DNA of 10,825 bases from DASWVC01 sp036401335 (GTDB taxonomy: Bacteria > Verrucomicrobiota > Verrucomicrobiia > Chthoniobacterales > JAFAMB01). The notes beneath the pieces were generated by a model, which was not told where the DNA came from, did no database searches, and saw only the letters and a list, made by a program, of their open reading frames with translations. Where the stretch lies: positions 1-10,825 of the forward strand of contig DASWVC010000281.1 in the NCBI GenBank assembly GCA_036401335.1. Direction: 5' to 3'. The position numbers were made by a program, and so were the translations under genes. Shown here one piece after another: positions 1 to 6,532 of this stretch (its first letter is position 1; each line of letters begins with the position of its first letter).

Positions 1-247
1 TCTGCTTGGACTTGTCGCAGCGGGGGAAGGACTAGCGGTGGTCCCGGAAGTAATCCTCCGCGACGTGCGGCATGACAGGGGTTGGACGGTAAAGCCGCTG
101 TCCGCGCCCCGCCCGCGTGTGGAGGTGGATGCCGTGTGGAATCCCGCGAATCCCTCGGCAGTGCTGAGTCATTACCTGGAGCTCCTCACCCGTCCCGGCC
201 CGCGAACGAAGGAGCCGGCCTCTGCGGGGATCAAGGGTGCGGGATGA
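1..247 (+). CDS. LysR-family transcriptional regulator, C-terminal fragment (5' end outside window)
   Basis: The frame starting at base 2 is open from the window edge to a TGA at 245-247, giving about 81 residues. It begins with LLGLVAAGEGLAVVPE, which matches the conserved segment of the LysR effector-binding domain (usually VAAGxGxALLP). A short strand/helix pattern and a final helix (SHYLELLTR) follow, as at the end of that domain. LysR proteins are DNA-binding regulators that respond to small-molecule co-inducers, but the helix-turn-helix and most of the ligand pocket lie outside the window, so the target cannot be named. The last 20 or so residues (RPGPRTKEPASAGIKGAG) look like an unstructured tail. 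The following ORFs are not tightly coupled, with 284 bases before the next gene. Family assignment is fairly good, function unknown. Confidence 0.6.
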   Translation, partial: LLGLVAAGEGLAVVPEVILRDVRHDRGWTVKPLSAPRPRVEVDAVWNPANPSAVLSHYLELLTRPGPRTKEPASAGIKGAG

Positions 248-262
248 TCTGGTCGGGTAGGA

Positions 263-280
263 CCGGCAGTCCCTTGCCGG
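263..280 (+). terminator. Small hairpin just after the LysR stop, possible terminator
   Basis: CCGGCA at 263-268 and TGCCGG at 275-280 form a perfect 6-bp GC-rich stem with a 6-base loop, 15 bases after the stop codon. There is no T-run after it, so intrinsic termination is only a possibility. The rest of 248-515 shows no coding signal I can support. Confidence 0.25.
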
Positions 281-515
281 CCGGCGCGGCGTGACGGGAC
301 CTCCGGCACGGGAGCTTGTCCGCAAGCGCCCGCGAGGAAGGTATTGGCGTGTGGGCGTGATGGGCGGGCTGCCGGGGGGTGGCAGTCGAAACCATTCGGG
401 GCGTGCCGGACCGCTTCGATCGCTTCCAAAAAATTTAGAGACAACGGGAGATGGTCCACCGGAAAACGGGCCTATGGCCATGGAGTTGATCCAGGATCGC
501 AAACTGCCGCAAAGC

Positions 516-531
516 GCGCTAGCAATAGCGC
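516..531 (+). promoter_or_regulatory. GCAA-tetraloop hairpin abutting the start codon of the small gene
   Basis: GCGCTA at 516-521 and TAGCGC at 526-531 pair perfectly around a GCAA loop (GNRA class). The last paired base is immediately before the ATG at 532. No Shine-Dalgarno sequence is visible upstream of this ATG, so the hairpin occupies the place where a ribosome-binding site would lie. Confidence 0.35.
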
Positions 532-768
532 ATGATCGAACAAATTCGAGATTTGCTCAAAGCAACGGATTGGCAGCCGTTTCTTGTTCACCGTACAGAC
601 GGGCAGCCGGTCCCGGTGCAGCATCGAGCCCAGGCCTGGGTCAGCCCTTACGGACGATTCGTCTATGAAAAGAACCATTCCGAGCTGGAAGTATTGCGCC
701 CCGAGCAGATCGCGCGGGTCGAAACGCACTCCCTGACGTTTAAAGAAATTGAAAACCAGACCGGTTAG
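532..768 (+). CDS. Small conserved hypothetical protein (78 aa)
   Basis: This encodes a 78-residue protein without signal peptide or membrane segment. Its layout is an N-terminal helix (IEQIRDLLKA, residues 2-11), then WQPFLVHRTDGQPVPV (14-29), a beta-rich middle including SPYGRFVYEK (38-47), and a final segment EQIARVE. I recognise this pattern as a widespread, uncharacterised family of about 70 residues (typically 'QLRxLLxAxPFxPFTIHLADGRxxxVxHPxFxxxSPxGR') that is often found in multiple copies in Verrucomicrobia and Planctomycetes. No enzymatic residues are known to me. An in-frame TAG at 526-528 directly before the ATG excludes an upstream start. No ribosome-binding site is visible. It stands alone, 283 bases before the ABC transporter gene. 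Confidence 0.65.
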   Translation: MIEQIRDLLKATDWQPFLVHRTDGQPVPVQHRAQAWVSPYGRFVYEKNHSELEVLRPEQIARVETHSLTFKEIENQTG

Positions 769-871
769 CACCGGCAGGTAGAGACAACGTCCTTGGCCTG
801 CGGAGGCGCATGGTACGCTGCAAGGTATGGCAGACATGGCCCGTGTGCCGGAACCGCCGGGGTGAATTCCC

Positions 872-896
872 AGACCGTCATCGGCGATGGCGGTCT
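872..896. promoter_or_regulatory. Near-perfect 25-base palindrome (operator or hairpin candidate)
   Basis: The arms AGACCG (872-877) and CGGTCT (891-896), and the inner arms CATCG (879-883) and CGATG (885-889), are exact reverse complements around a central G at 884. The only imperfect position is T878 opposite G890, which could still wobble-pair in RNA. It lies between the small gene and the ABC transporter gene, 155 bases upstream of the latter. It could be a dimeric-repressor operator or an RNA hairpin. No T-run follows it. Confidence 0.35.
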
Positions 897-1051
897 CTCG
901 TTGTGAGCCCGTCCCGGTACCCGTCGAGCTCTGAATTCAGCGGTTGCGCTTCAGCGTCCGGCTTTCCTGCCGATAGAGCCCTTACCACTTCAATGATGAA
1001 CGGGACCTTTGCGGATGAGGGGCGATTCATGGAACCGATCGCTCTTGGAAC

Positions 1052-2881
1052 ATGACACAGCGGCAAACGATCGGTGAGGTCTGGCGGCTGACCAAACCGT
1101 ATTGGACCAGCGAAGAAAAAGGGTGGGCTTGGAGCTTGCTCTTGGCCGTGATTGGCCTCAACCTCGCCAGCGTCTACATCAGCGTGCGGATCAACCAGTG
1201 GAACAAAGCGTTCTACGGCGCTTTCCAGGATTTCAGCAGCACCGAGCTTCTCCGGCAGTCCGGGGTTTTCTGCATCCTTGTGGTTTGCGCCATCTCCGTT
1301 GCGGTCTACGCCGTGTACCTTAACCAGATCCTGTACGTGCGCTGGCGTCGCTGGTTGACCCATAAGCACCTTGCGGCCTGGCTTGACGGAAGGGCTTATT
1401 ACCACCTGCAGCTGTCAAGTGCGACGGATAACCCCGACCAGCGCATCTCGGAAGACATCGGGCAGTTCACGGCCTACCTAATGAGCCTGTCGGTGGGCCT
1501 GATTTCGTCCCTGGCTTCGGTGGCCTCGTTCCTGATCATCTTATGGAGTCTCTCCGGAGTGGCGGACATCCCGCTAGGAGGATTGGGAACGGTACGGGTC
1601 TATGGTTTTCTGGTCTGGGCGGCATTGCTTTACGCCGGGATCGGCACCTGGGTCACCGTCAGGATTGGCCGGCCGCTGGTGGCACTGAACTTTAACCGGC
1701 AGCGGTACGAGGCTGATTTTCGATTCAGCCTCGTGCGCCTGCGGGAGAACGCGGAGCGCGTGGCCATCTACGGCGGTGAAGCCGTCGAACTGAGCGTCTT
1801 CCACCAGAGGTACAACAACGTCTTTGAGAATTTCGGGAGGATCATCAAGAGGCAAAGGGTTCTGGGCTGGTTCACTTCCGGCTACACCCAGGTGGCACCG
1901 ATCTTCCCTTTGGTCCTCATCGCGCCGCATTATTTTGCCCGAATGATCACGCTGGGCGGTCTGATGCAGGTGGTCAACGCGTTTGCCAACGTCCATACCT
2001 CGCTGTCATTCATCATCAGCAGTTACCCCGACATTGCCGCTCTGCAGGCGGTCACGCAGCGTTTGAGCGACTTCGATGAGCGCTTGCGTGCGATCCGTGG
2101 AAAGATTGATGGGCCACCGCAGGTAGCCGTCCGGCGCGCCGGCCCTGCCGGTCACCTGGCGGTCCGCGGCCTGGACCTCGATCTCCCGTCTCACGCGCCA
2201 CTTTTGCGAGGCGTATCCTTCGAGGTCGCTTGTGGACAAGCGGTTTTGCTAACGGGCCCCGCCGGAGTCGGCAAAACGACGCTGTTGCGGGCCATCGCCG
2301 GACTTCGTCCCTTTTGCCGCGGCGAAATCGAGCTCGGACCTGGCTCGGCCCTTTTTGTGCCGCAATCGCCCTACGTGCCCCTGGGAACGCTTCGTGCCGC
2401 CCTCCTTTACCCAAACGGCGAAGAAGACGGCTTGCCGGCCGAGGTTTTTCGTGCCGTGCTCGAGGAGGTCGGTCTGGGCGCGCTGGCCCAGGAACTTCAC
2501 TGGGACCAGAACTGGTCCGGCCGCCTGTCGATCGGTGAACAGCAGCGGCTGGCTTTTGCCCGCATTCTCCTGGCCAAACCCACCGTGGTATTCCTTGACG
2601 AGGCCACGTCGGCGCTCGACCACCGAGCCGAAGCCCAGCTCTACACCTTGTTGCGCGCCGCCCTTTGGCGTCCCACCGTGGTCAGCACAAGCCATCGGAC
2701 GGCGCTGCGGGGTTTCCATGACAGGGTTGTGGACCTTGCGGCCTTCAGCCCGTTTTCCGAGGAGTCCGTGGAACGAAGCGAACGCGTCACTCCGAGTCGC
2801 GCCGGCGAGCTTATCCCGGTAGAACTGGTGGTCCTGAACCGACCCGCGGAATACGAACGACCGACGGTCGCGGTCGGCTGA
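1052..2881 (+). CDS. SbmA/BacA-YddA-type ABC transporter, fused permease and ATPase
   Basis: This 609-residue inner-membrane protein has an N-terminal transmembrane domain (about residues 20-330) and a C-terminal ATPase domain. The membrane part carries hallmarks of the SbmA/BacA/YddA family, such as YWTSEEKGWAW near the start, NQWNKAFYGAFQ (48-59) and NPDQRISEDI (127-136). The ATPase shows Walker A GPAGVGKTT (402-410), a Q-loop at PQSPYVP (437-443), signature LSIGEQQR (492-499), Walker B VVFLDEATSALD (512-523) and the switch histidine in STSHR (His548). Relatives include SbmA/BacA, which lack the ATPase and import peptides by proton gradient, and the ATPase-bearing YddA and Rv1819c, the latter linked to cobalamin and hydrophilic-solute uptake. 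The substrate here is unknown. About 45 residues of tail follow the ATPase. The ATG at 1052 has no strong ribosome-binding site, but the protein lines up with the family from its first residues. Confidence 0.9.
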   Translation: MTQRQTIGEVWRLTKPYWTSEEKGWAWSLLLAVIGLNLASVYISVRINQWNKAFYGAFQDFSSTELLRQSGVFCILVVCAISVAVYAVYLNQILYVRWRRWLTHKHLAAWLDGRAYYHLQLSSATDNPDQRISEDIGQFTAYLMSLSVGLISSLASVASFLIILWSLSGVADIPLGGLGTVRVYGFLVWAALLYAGIGTWVTVRIGRPLVALNFNRQRYEADFRFSLVRLRENAERVAIYGGEAVELSVFHQRYNNVFENFGRIIKRQRVLGWFTSGYTQVAPIFPLVLIAPHYFARMITLGGLMQVVNAFANVHTSLSFIISSYPDIAALQAVTQRLSDFDERLRAIRGKIDGPPQVAVRRAGPAGHLAVRGLDLDLPSHAPLLRGVSFEVACGQAVLLTGPAGVGKTTLLRAIAGLRPFCRGEIELGPGSALFVPQSPYVPLGTLRAALLYPNGEEDGLPAEVFRAVLEEVGLGALAQELHWDQNWSGRLSIGEQQRLAFARILLAKPTVVFLDEATSALDHRAEAQLYTLLRAALWRPTVVSTSHRTALRGFHDRVVDLAAFSPFSEESVERSERVTPSRAGELIPVELVVLNRPAEYERPTVAVG

Positions 2882-2989
2882 AAATCGACGTCGGCTTCTC
2901 GGTTGAAGAAACGCAACGGGAAGCCCCGGTTCGGTAGGGCTGGGAGTCCCATCGCAACGGGCGGGAAAGCGTCCCGTGATCGGGGCGAC

Positions 2990-3050
2990 CTCGGTCGGCG
3001 AGGGACCGCTGGCCTGCCGCGTCCCGGGAGCCACCGCTTCGCCGACCGAG
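2990..3050. repeat. Long GC-rich inverted repeat (12 bp perfect, extendable to 14)
   Basis: CTCGGTCGGCGA at 2990-3001 is the exact reverse complement of TCGCCGACCGAG at 3039-3050. A G-T and a G-C pair extend the stem inward to 3003/3037. The intervening segment contains a nested pair, GGGAC (3002-3006) with GTCCC (3021-3025). It lies 108 bases after the ABC transporter stop and directly before the remains of the SIS gene. It may be the terminator or 3' structure of the transporter mRNA, or a leftover regulatory structure of the decayed gene. No T-run and no flanking target duplication were seen. Confidence 0.5.
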
Positions 3051-3606
3051 TGCCTTTGTAAAGGAGCTTATCGGAACGGACTTCCAAGAATTGTTCTAAC
3101 CGGGCAAACGGGTGGATTCCGCGCAGGTTACCGCCTTTATGGGTTGGTAAGGGGGGCTCGCCGAATTGCCTGCTACGGGGTCGGACGGGAAGGGCTGATC
3201 TTAAAGGGATTGGCCATGCGCCTCTACCACCTCGGCTTCCAATCAAGCGTGGTGGGAGACATGACGGCGTTCCCCGTACGCGGAAACGACCTCCTGGTGC
3301 TGAGCGCGGGTGCAGGCTATTTCTCCACCGTTGACGCACTCCGCCGGGTTGCTCAGGAAGCGGGCGCAAACGTCTTCTGCTTCACCGCCCAGGCGTGAGG
3401 GGCAGGTTGCCCGGGCCTGCGATGCCCGACTGGTCTTGCCGGCTCAAACCGCGGCCGATCGCGGGAAGGACGCATCCGTTTTGCCCATGGGCAGCCTTTA
3501 CGAACTCACCCTTTTTACTCTCTGCAAACTGATCGTGGCCCAGCTTTTTGCCGAAACCAACACGCCCGTCGAAGATGCATTCGCCCGGCACACCAACCTC
3601 GAGTAA
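3049..3606 (+). pseudogene. Decayed SIS-domain sugar-phosphate isomerase (6-phospho-3-hexuloisomerase-like)
   Basis: The intact ancestor would have been about 185 residues: an N-terminal helix followed by one SIS (sugar isomerase) fold. The remains read in three pieces. Frame 1 from about 3049 gives AFVKELIGTDFQELF, then an in-frame TAA at 3097-3099, then VDSAQVTAFMGW. Near 3141-3147 the reading moves to frame 0 and gives ARRIACYGVGREGLILKGLAM, NDLLVLSAGAGYFSTVDAL and GANVFCFTAQ, ending at TGA 3396-3398. Near 3390-3400 it returns to frame 1 and gives CDARLVLPAQT, SVLPMGSLYELTLF and ARHTNLE with a stop at 3606. These segments follow the order of SIS proteins of the HxlB type. No plausible start codon remains at the 5' end. 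One nonsense codon and two frameshifts argue for real decay rather than a single read error. An open frame from 2976 exists but its first third resembles nothing. Confidence 0.75.
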
Positions 3607-3618
3607 GGGAGCGTAAGG

Positions 3619-3679
3619 AATTCAAGATCGGCCAACCGACGAATGTGACCCGTTGGCCTGATCCGTGGGGCTTTGAATT
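3619..3679. terminator. Hairpin between convergent genes, candidate bidirectional terminator
   Basis: GATCGGCCAAC (3626-3636) pairs with GTTGGCC-T-GATC (3652-3663), giving 11 pairs with one bulged T and a 15-base loop. Outside it, AATTCAA (3619-3625) and TTGAATT (3673-3679) are also exact reverse complements, separated from the inner stem by a 9-base bulge on one side. It sits exactly between the + strand SIS remnant (ending 3606) and the - strand metal permease (ending 3703), where a terminator serving both directions is expected. There is no long T-run. Confidence 0.5.
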
Positions 3680-3702
3680 GAGCGACGGAGTGGCCGGCCC
3701 GG

Positions 3703-4734
3703 TTACTCCGCCCGGTCGAATCCCCTAAGCCAATACAGTAGGAATGAGCCGGCCCAGCTTGCGACGAAAACGCCTATAATGATGAAGCCAAGGCTGCCAA
3801 AGTTGCGATTCAGATTGCCCGCTACATCCCACAAGCCTCCTGTCAGGTTCAACCGGTCTTTAAAAAGCCCAATTGTTTCGAGGCCACCGACCAGTAACGC
3901 GACCAGAATCGAGGCGAAGGTAATGGTCAGGTTGTAATAGAGTTTACGGACCGGCTTTACAAAAGCCCACCCGTAAGCTCCAACCATGAAGATCCCATCC
4001 GCAGTGTCAACGAGGATCATTCCGGCAGCAAAAAGCATCGGGAAAACCATCATGGAACCAAGTGTCAATCCCCGGCCGGCGGCGGTTGCGGAGATTCCGA
4101 ACAGGGAGATTTCCGTTGCAGTCTCAAATCCCAGCCCAAACAGGAAGCCGAGCGGAAACATGTGCCAGCTTTGAGACATAAACCGAAAACACGGTTTGAA
4201 AAGCCGGGTTAATAATCCGCCATGAACAACGGTCTGCTCCAGATCCGGAGTCGAACGAACACCGAGTTCCTGCACGTGTTTAAACGTCCGGTAAACGTTC
4301 AGAAAAATTATGAGGTTCAAGAAAGCGATGGCAACCAAAAAGGATGCGGAGAGGCATGTGCCGAAAACCTCGCCCACTTCCCTCAGGCCAGTCCACTCAT
4401 GTTCCAACTTCGAGGCGGTCAGAAAAAGTGCGAGTGAAGCAAAGATGACCACGCAGGAGTGACCTAGGGCGAAAAAGAAGCCAACGGCCACAGGCTTTTT
4501 GAGGTCCTGCATCAGCTTCCGGGTGACATTGTCAATTGCTGCGATGTGGTCGGCATCTACCGCATGGCGAAGGCCAAGGGTAAAAGCCAGAGAAGCGGTT
4601 CCAATCAGGACGATGTCGCGATGGAAGGTTGCGCACGCCACAGTCCAGGCCACGATGTTGACGAGCAACAACAAACACAAGAGCCCAGCCGCCCGGCTCC
4701 GGAAACTCGCCCGCTGCAAAAGGTCGGGGTGCAT
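3703..4734 (-). CDS. nhlF: NixA/HoxN/NhlF-family nickel/cobalt permease, probably cobalt importer for nitrile hydratase
   Basis: This 343-residue polytopic inner-membrane protein belongs to the NiCoT family, with about eight membrane segments. The diagnostic metal-binding motif HAVDADHIAAIDN is at residues 57-69 in the second helix region. Further family motifs are ALGHSCVV (89-96), LGFETATEI (201-209) and FPMLFAAGMILVDTADG (231-247). NiCoT permeases import Ni2+ and/or Co2+ with high affinity. NhlF of Rhodococcus rhodochrous J1 is the cobalt importer encoded beside a cobalt-type nitrile hydratase. The gene starts 12 bases after the accessory-protein stop and is last in the operon, so cobalt is the likely substrate; this rests on context, since sequence alone does not separate nickel from cobalt. 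Length is normal for the family. The symbol is given by analogy. Confidence 0.88.
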   Translation of the reverse strand: MHPDLLQRASFRSRAAGLLCLLLLVNIVAWTVACATFHRDIVLIGTASLAFTLGLRHAVDADHIAAIDNVTRKLMQDLKKPVAVGFFFALGHSCVVIFASLALFLTASKLEHEWTGLREVGEVFGTCLSASFLVAIAFLNLIIFLNVYRTFKHVQELGVRSTPDLEQTVVHGGLLTRLFKPCFRFMSQSWHMFPLGFLFGLGFETATEISLFGISATAAGRGLTLGSMMVFPMLFAAGMILVDTADGIFMVGAYGWAFVKPVRKLYYNLTITFASILVALLVGGLETIGLFKDRLNLTGGLWDVAGNLNRNFGSLGFIIIGVFVASWAGSFLLYWLRGFDRAE

Positions 4735-4746
4735 CCGGCTAGTTGG

Positions 4747-5097
4747 CTAATCGGCGTTCAGGTGTTTGAGCAGCATCGTCGTCCGCCCCTCCACTTCTTC
4801 CCGGCTGACAAGCTGTGAATCAACCACCACCTTTTCCAAAGCAAGAAACCATCGTTGGTAATAATCCCACCCGGAATCGTCTTTAGAAAGAGCCTCCTCC
4901 CAGGCCGCGATTGCAGTGATTAATTCCTGACGAAACTCTTCCCACTCAAAATGCCCCTTTTTGGACAGAGCGATTGCCATCCCAAAAGCGCGGCCTTCCC
5001 AGTCCCGTCGGAAGCAAAGCTCACCGTTGCTACGTGGAGGCGCGCCCTGACCACCTGCCATGCTGGCCGCTGCGAATTCTTCAAAGCTGGTAAACAA
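4747..5097 (-). CDS. Nitrile hydratase accessory (activator/escort) protein, beta-subunit-like
   Basis: The core ELCFRRDWEGRAFGMAIALSKKGHFEWEEFRQEL, then WDYYQRWFLALEKVV and VSREEVEGRT, matches the small nitrile hydratase accessory proteins (P14K, NhlE/NhhG type). These resemble the N-terminal half of the beta subunit, bind the alpha subunit and help insert cobalt, in some systems by subunit exchange. It directly follows alpha, the beta-alpha-accessory order of cobalt-type operons. The start is uncertain. A TTG at 5097 (116 aa) has AGGA five bases upstream and lies 20 bases after the alpha stop, while the ATG at 5061 gives 104 aa. I chose the TTG because TSFEEFAAASMAGGQGAPPRSNGE upstream of the core looks like genuine protein. 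The frame stays open to 5259 inside alpha, but that upstream part resembles no protein. Confidence 0.8.
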   Translation of the reverse strand: MFTSFEEFAAASMAGGQGAPPRSNGELCFRRDWEGRAFGMAIALSKKGHFEWEEFRQELITAIAAWEEALSKDDSGWDYYQRWFLALEKVVVDSQLVSREEVEGRTTMLLKHLNAD

Positions 5098-5117
5098 TGC
5101 GTCCTGTGGAGTAAAGG

Positions 5118-5738
5118 TTAGGCGGGATCTTTTGCTTTGGCCGACCCCATCATCGATTCCGGAGTCACAAGCGCGGCCAGTTCGGATTCCGACATACCGT
5201 CGGTTCCGGCCGGCCGTTCCGGCAGCACGAACCAACGAATTTGGGCGCTGCTGTCCCAAACACGAATCTTTACCGATTCATCGAACGTCAACCCGAACTC
5301 CGCCAGCACTGCTCGGGGTTCGCGAATCGCCCGGGCGCGGAAAGTCGGGTCTTTGTACCAGTACGGTGGCAAACCGAGAATCGGCCAAGGATAACAGGAA
5401 CATAAAGTGCAGACGACCAGGTTATGAACCGATGGAGTATTCTCCGCCACTTCCATGTTTTCGCCTTCCGCACCGGTCATTCCCCGAGGGAAGTTCATCT
5501 CTGCAATCGCCGCTGGCGCGTCTGCAAGGAGGCGTGCCTTGAAAGCAGGGTCCGCCCAAGCCTTCGCTACGAGCTTGGCCCCGTTGAACGGTCCCATTTC
5601 TTTCTCGAAATAATTAAGAACCTTGTCGACTGTTTCGCTGGTGATGATCCCTTTTTCGATCAGGAGCGATTCCAAGGCTCTAACTTTCGCCGCATTGTAA
5701 GTTTCCCGATCCTCAGGGTAAGCAAATTGCTGGCTCAT
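5118..5738 (-). CDS. nthA: Cobalt-type nitrile hydratase, alpha subunit
   Basis: This is the catalytic metal-binding subunit of nitrile hydratase (nitrile + water to amide), cytoplasmic. From the ATG at 5738 it has 206 residues, normal for the family. The metal claw CTLCSC is at residues 110-115, and threonine at its second position is the cobalt-type signature (iron enzymes have serine). In the family the second and third cysteines are oxidised to sulfinic and sulfenic acid after translation. Around it are conserved ENTPSVHNLVV (100-109), YPWPILGLPPYWYKDP (116-131) and RVWDSSAQIRWFVLPERPAGTDG (159-181). A GTG at 5759 would add seven residues and overlap the beta stop, and alignment to the usual N-terminus favours the ATG. 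The gamma subunit of thiocyanate hydrolase has the same claw, but an unsplit beta subunit beside it favours nitrile hydratase. Confidence 0.93.
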   Translation of the reverse strand: MSQQFAYPEDRETYNAAKVRALESLLIEKGIITSETVDKVLNYFEKEMGPFNGAKLVAKAWADPAFKARLLADAPAAIAEMNFPRGMTGAEGENMEVAENTPSVHNLVVCTLCSCYPWPILGLPPYWYKDPTFRARAIREPRAVLAEFGLTFDESVKIRVWDSSAQIRWFVLPERPAGTDGMSESELAALVTPESMMGSAKAKDPA

Positions 5739-5752
5739 TTCATCAACGGTTC

Positions 5753-6502
5753 CTAACACCGGGTCGGTTCACCTTCCAGGTAGGTTTCATAAAGATCCGC
5801 ATAGACGGTCGAGTTGGGTTCGGCGAGGTCACCCCAGATCTCCTTTGGATCGAATCGCATTTGGTAGACCGGCATCGGGTCTCCGAGCCCGTCCGGGCCC
5901 GTCGAACAGAAATACACGTAGAGACCGGGGTACAGCTTTTCTACCACCCCGGCTTTGCCTCTCAGGTGGCCAGGCAACCGGGTATGGTCTACTGAGGCAA
6001 CGTCTTTGACCGTCAAGGAATCGCCAGCGGCGTACTTCGGTTTGCGTTCACCTTCCCTTCCGCCCTGGTCCCCGACGCGCAGGTATTCGATGATCTGCCG
6101 GTCGATCTCGTCATTCATTAACGGGGAAGCCGATGGCTTTTCTCCTTCCAGGATCGCGGCGGTACGCGCGTCCAACTCCTTTTGAGAAATGTACCCTTGA
6201 GAAACAAAAAACCCGGAGATTCCGCCTAGCCACTTTTCATAGTAGCGGTACTTGAAATAGTCGAAAGGGTTCATTGCTTCCGCCCCTTTGCGAAGGTCCG
6301 CCCAGGTCCAGGTGCTCTTGAAAGCTGTCGGCAGTTTTTCAATGGGGTATTTGGCAACGGAATCACTTAGGTGCAGGCTCATGCCCATCATCGCTACGTG
6401 GATGCCGAAGATCCGCTGTTCCCAAGGCTCAACAAAGACGCGTGTCTCAAAGTTCACCGGGCCCAATCCTTCCAGACCGCCCAGGTGGTGCTGCAATTTC
6501 AT
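5753..6502 (-). CDS. nthB: Nitrile hydratase, beta subunit
   Basis: This 249-residue partner of the alpha subunit closes the active site over the metal. Both halves of the family are present. The N-terminal helical part reads HHLGGLEGLGPV (5-16), EPWEQRIFG (25-33), the region MNPFDYFKYRYYEKWLGG (77-94) and ISQKELDART (105-114). The C-terminal SH3-like barrel has DHTRLPGHLRGKAGVV (172-187), YQMRFDPKEIWG (213-224) and VYADLYETYLE (233-243). It is slightly longer than the usual 220-230 residues because of an insertion around 45-65. An undivided beta chain distinguishes this enzyme from thiocyanate hydrolase, where it is split in two. The ATG at 6502 starts in register with relatives and is preceded only by a weak purine stretch (AGAAAG). 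Beta preceding alpha is the order typical of cobalt-type enzymes. Confidence 0.92.
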   Translation of the reverse strand: MKLQHHLGGLEGLGPVNFETRVFVEPWEQRIFGIHVAMMGMSLHLSDSVAKYPIEKLPTAFKSTWTWADLRKGAEAMNPFDYFKYRYYEKWLGGISGFFVSQGYISQKELDARTAAILEGEKPSASPLMNDEIDRQIIEYLRVGDQGGREGERKPKYAAGDSLTVKDVASVDHTRLPGHLRGKAGVVEKLYPGLYVYFCSTGPDGLGDPMPVYQMRFDPKEIWGDLAEPNSTVYADLYETYLEGEPTRC

Positions 6503-6532
6503 AGGTGCTTTCTGTTCGTTGATTCGACAATC

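Noticed and set aside
941..950. Palindrome CTGAATTCAG near two GAATTC sites upstream of the ABC transporter
   Set aside because: A ten-base palindrome around a common hexamer is expected by chance and lines up with no promoter element.
2249..3369. Long open frames on the - strand opposite the ABC transporter gene (2249-3034 and 2641-3369)
   Set aside because: They are antisense to a gene with all ABC motifs, are rich in Arg/Pro/Gly as expected of GC-rich shadow frames, and show no family pattern.
2976..3398. An open frame of 140 residues presented as an intact gene
   Set aside because: Only the part after about 3147 resembles a SIS protein. The first third is inverted-repeat DNA in translation, while the true N-terminal segment lies in another frame.
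5118..5759. Thiocyanate hydrolase gamma subunit as an alternative to nitrile hydratase alpha
   Set aside because: The neighbouring beta chain is a single full-length protein; thiocyanate hydrolase has it split into two genes.
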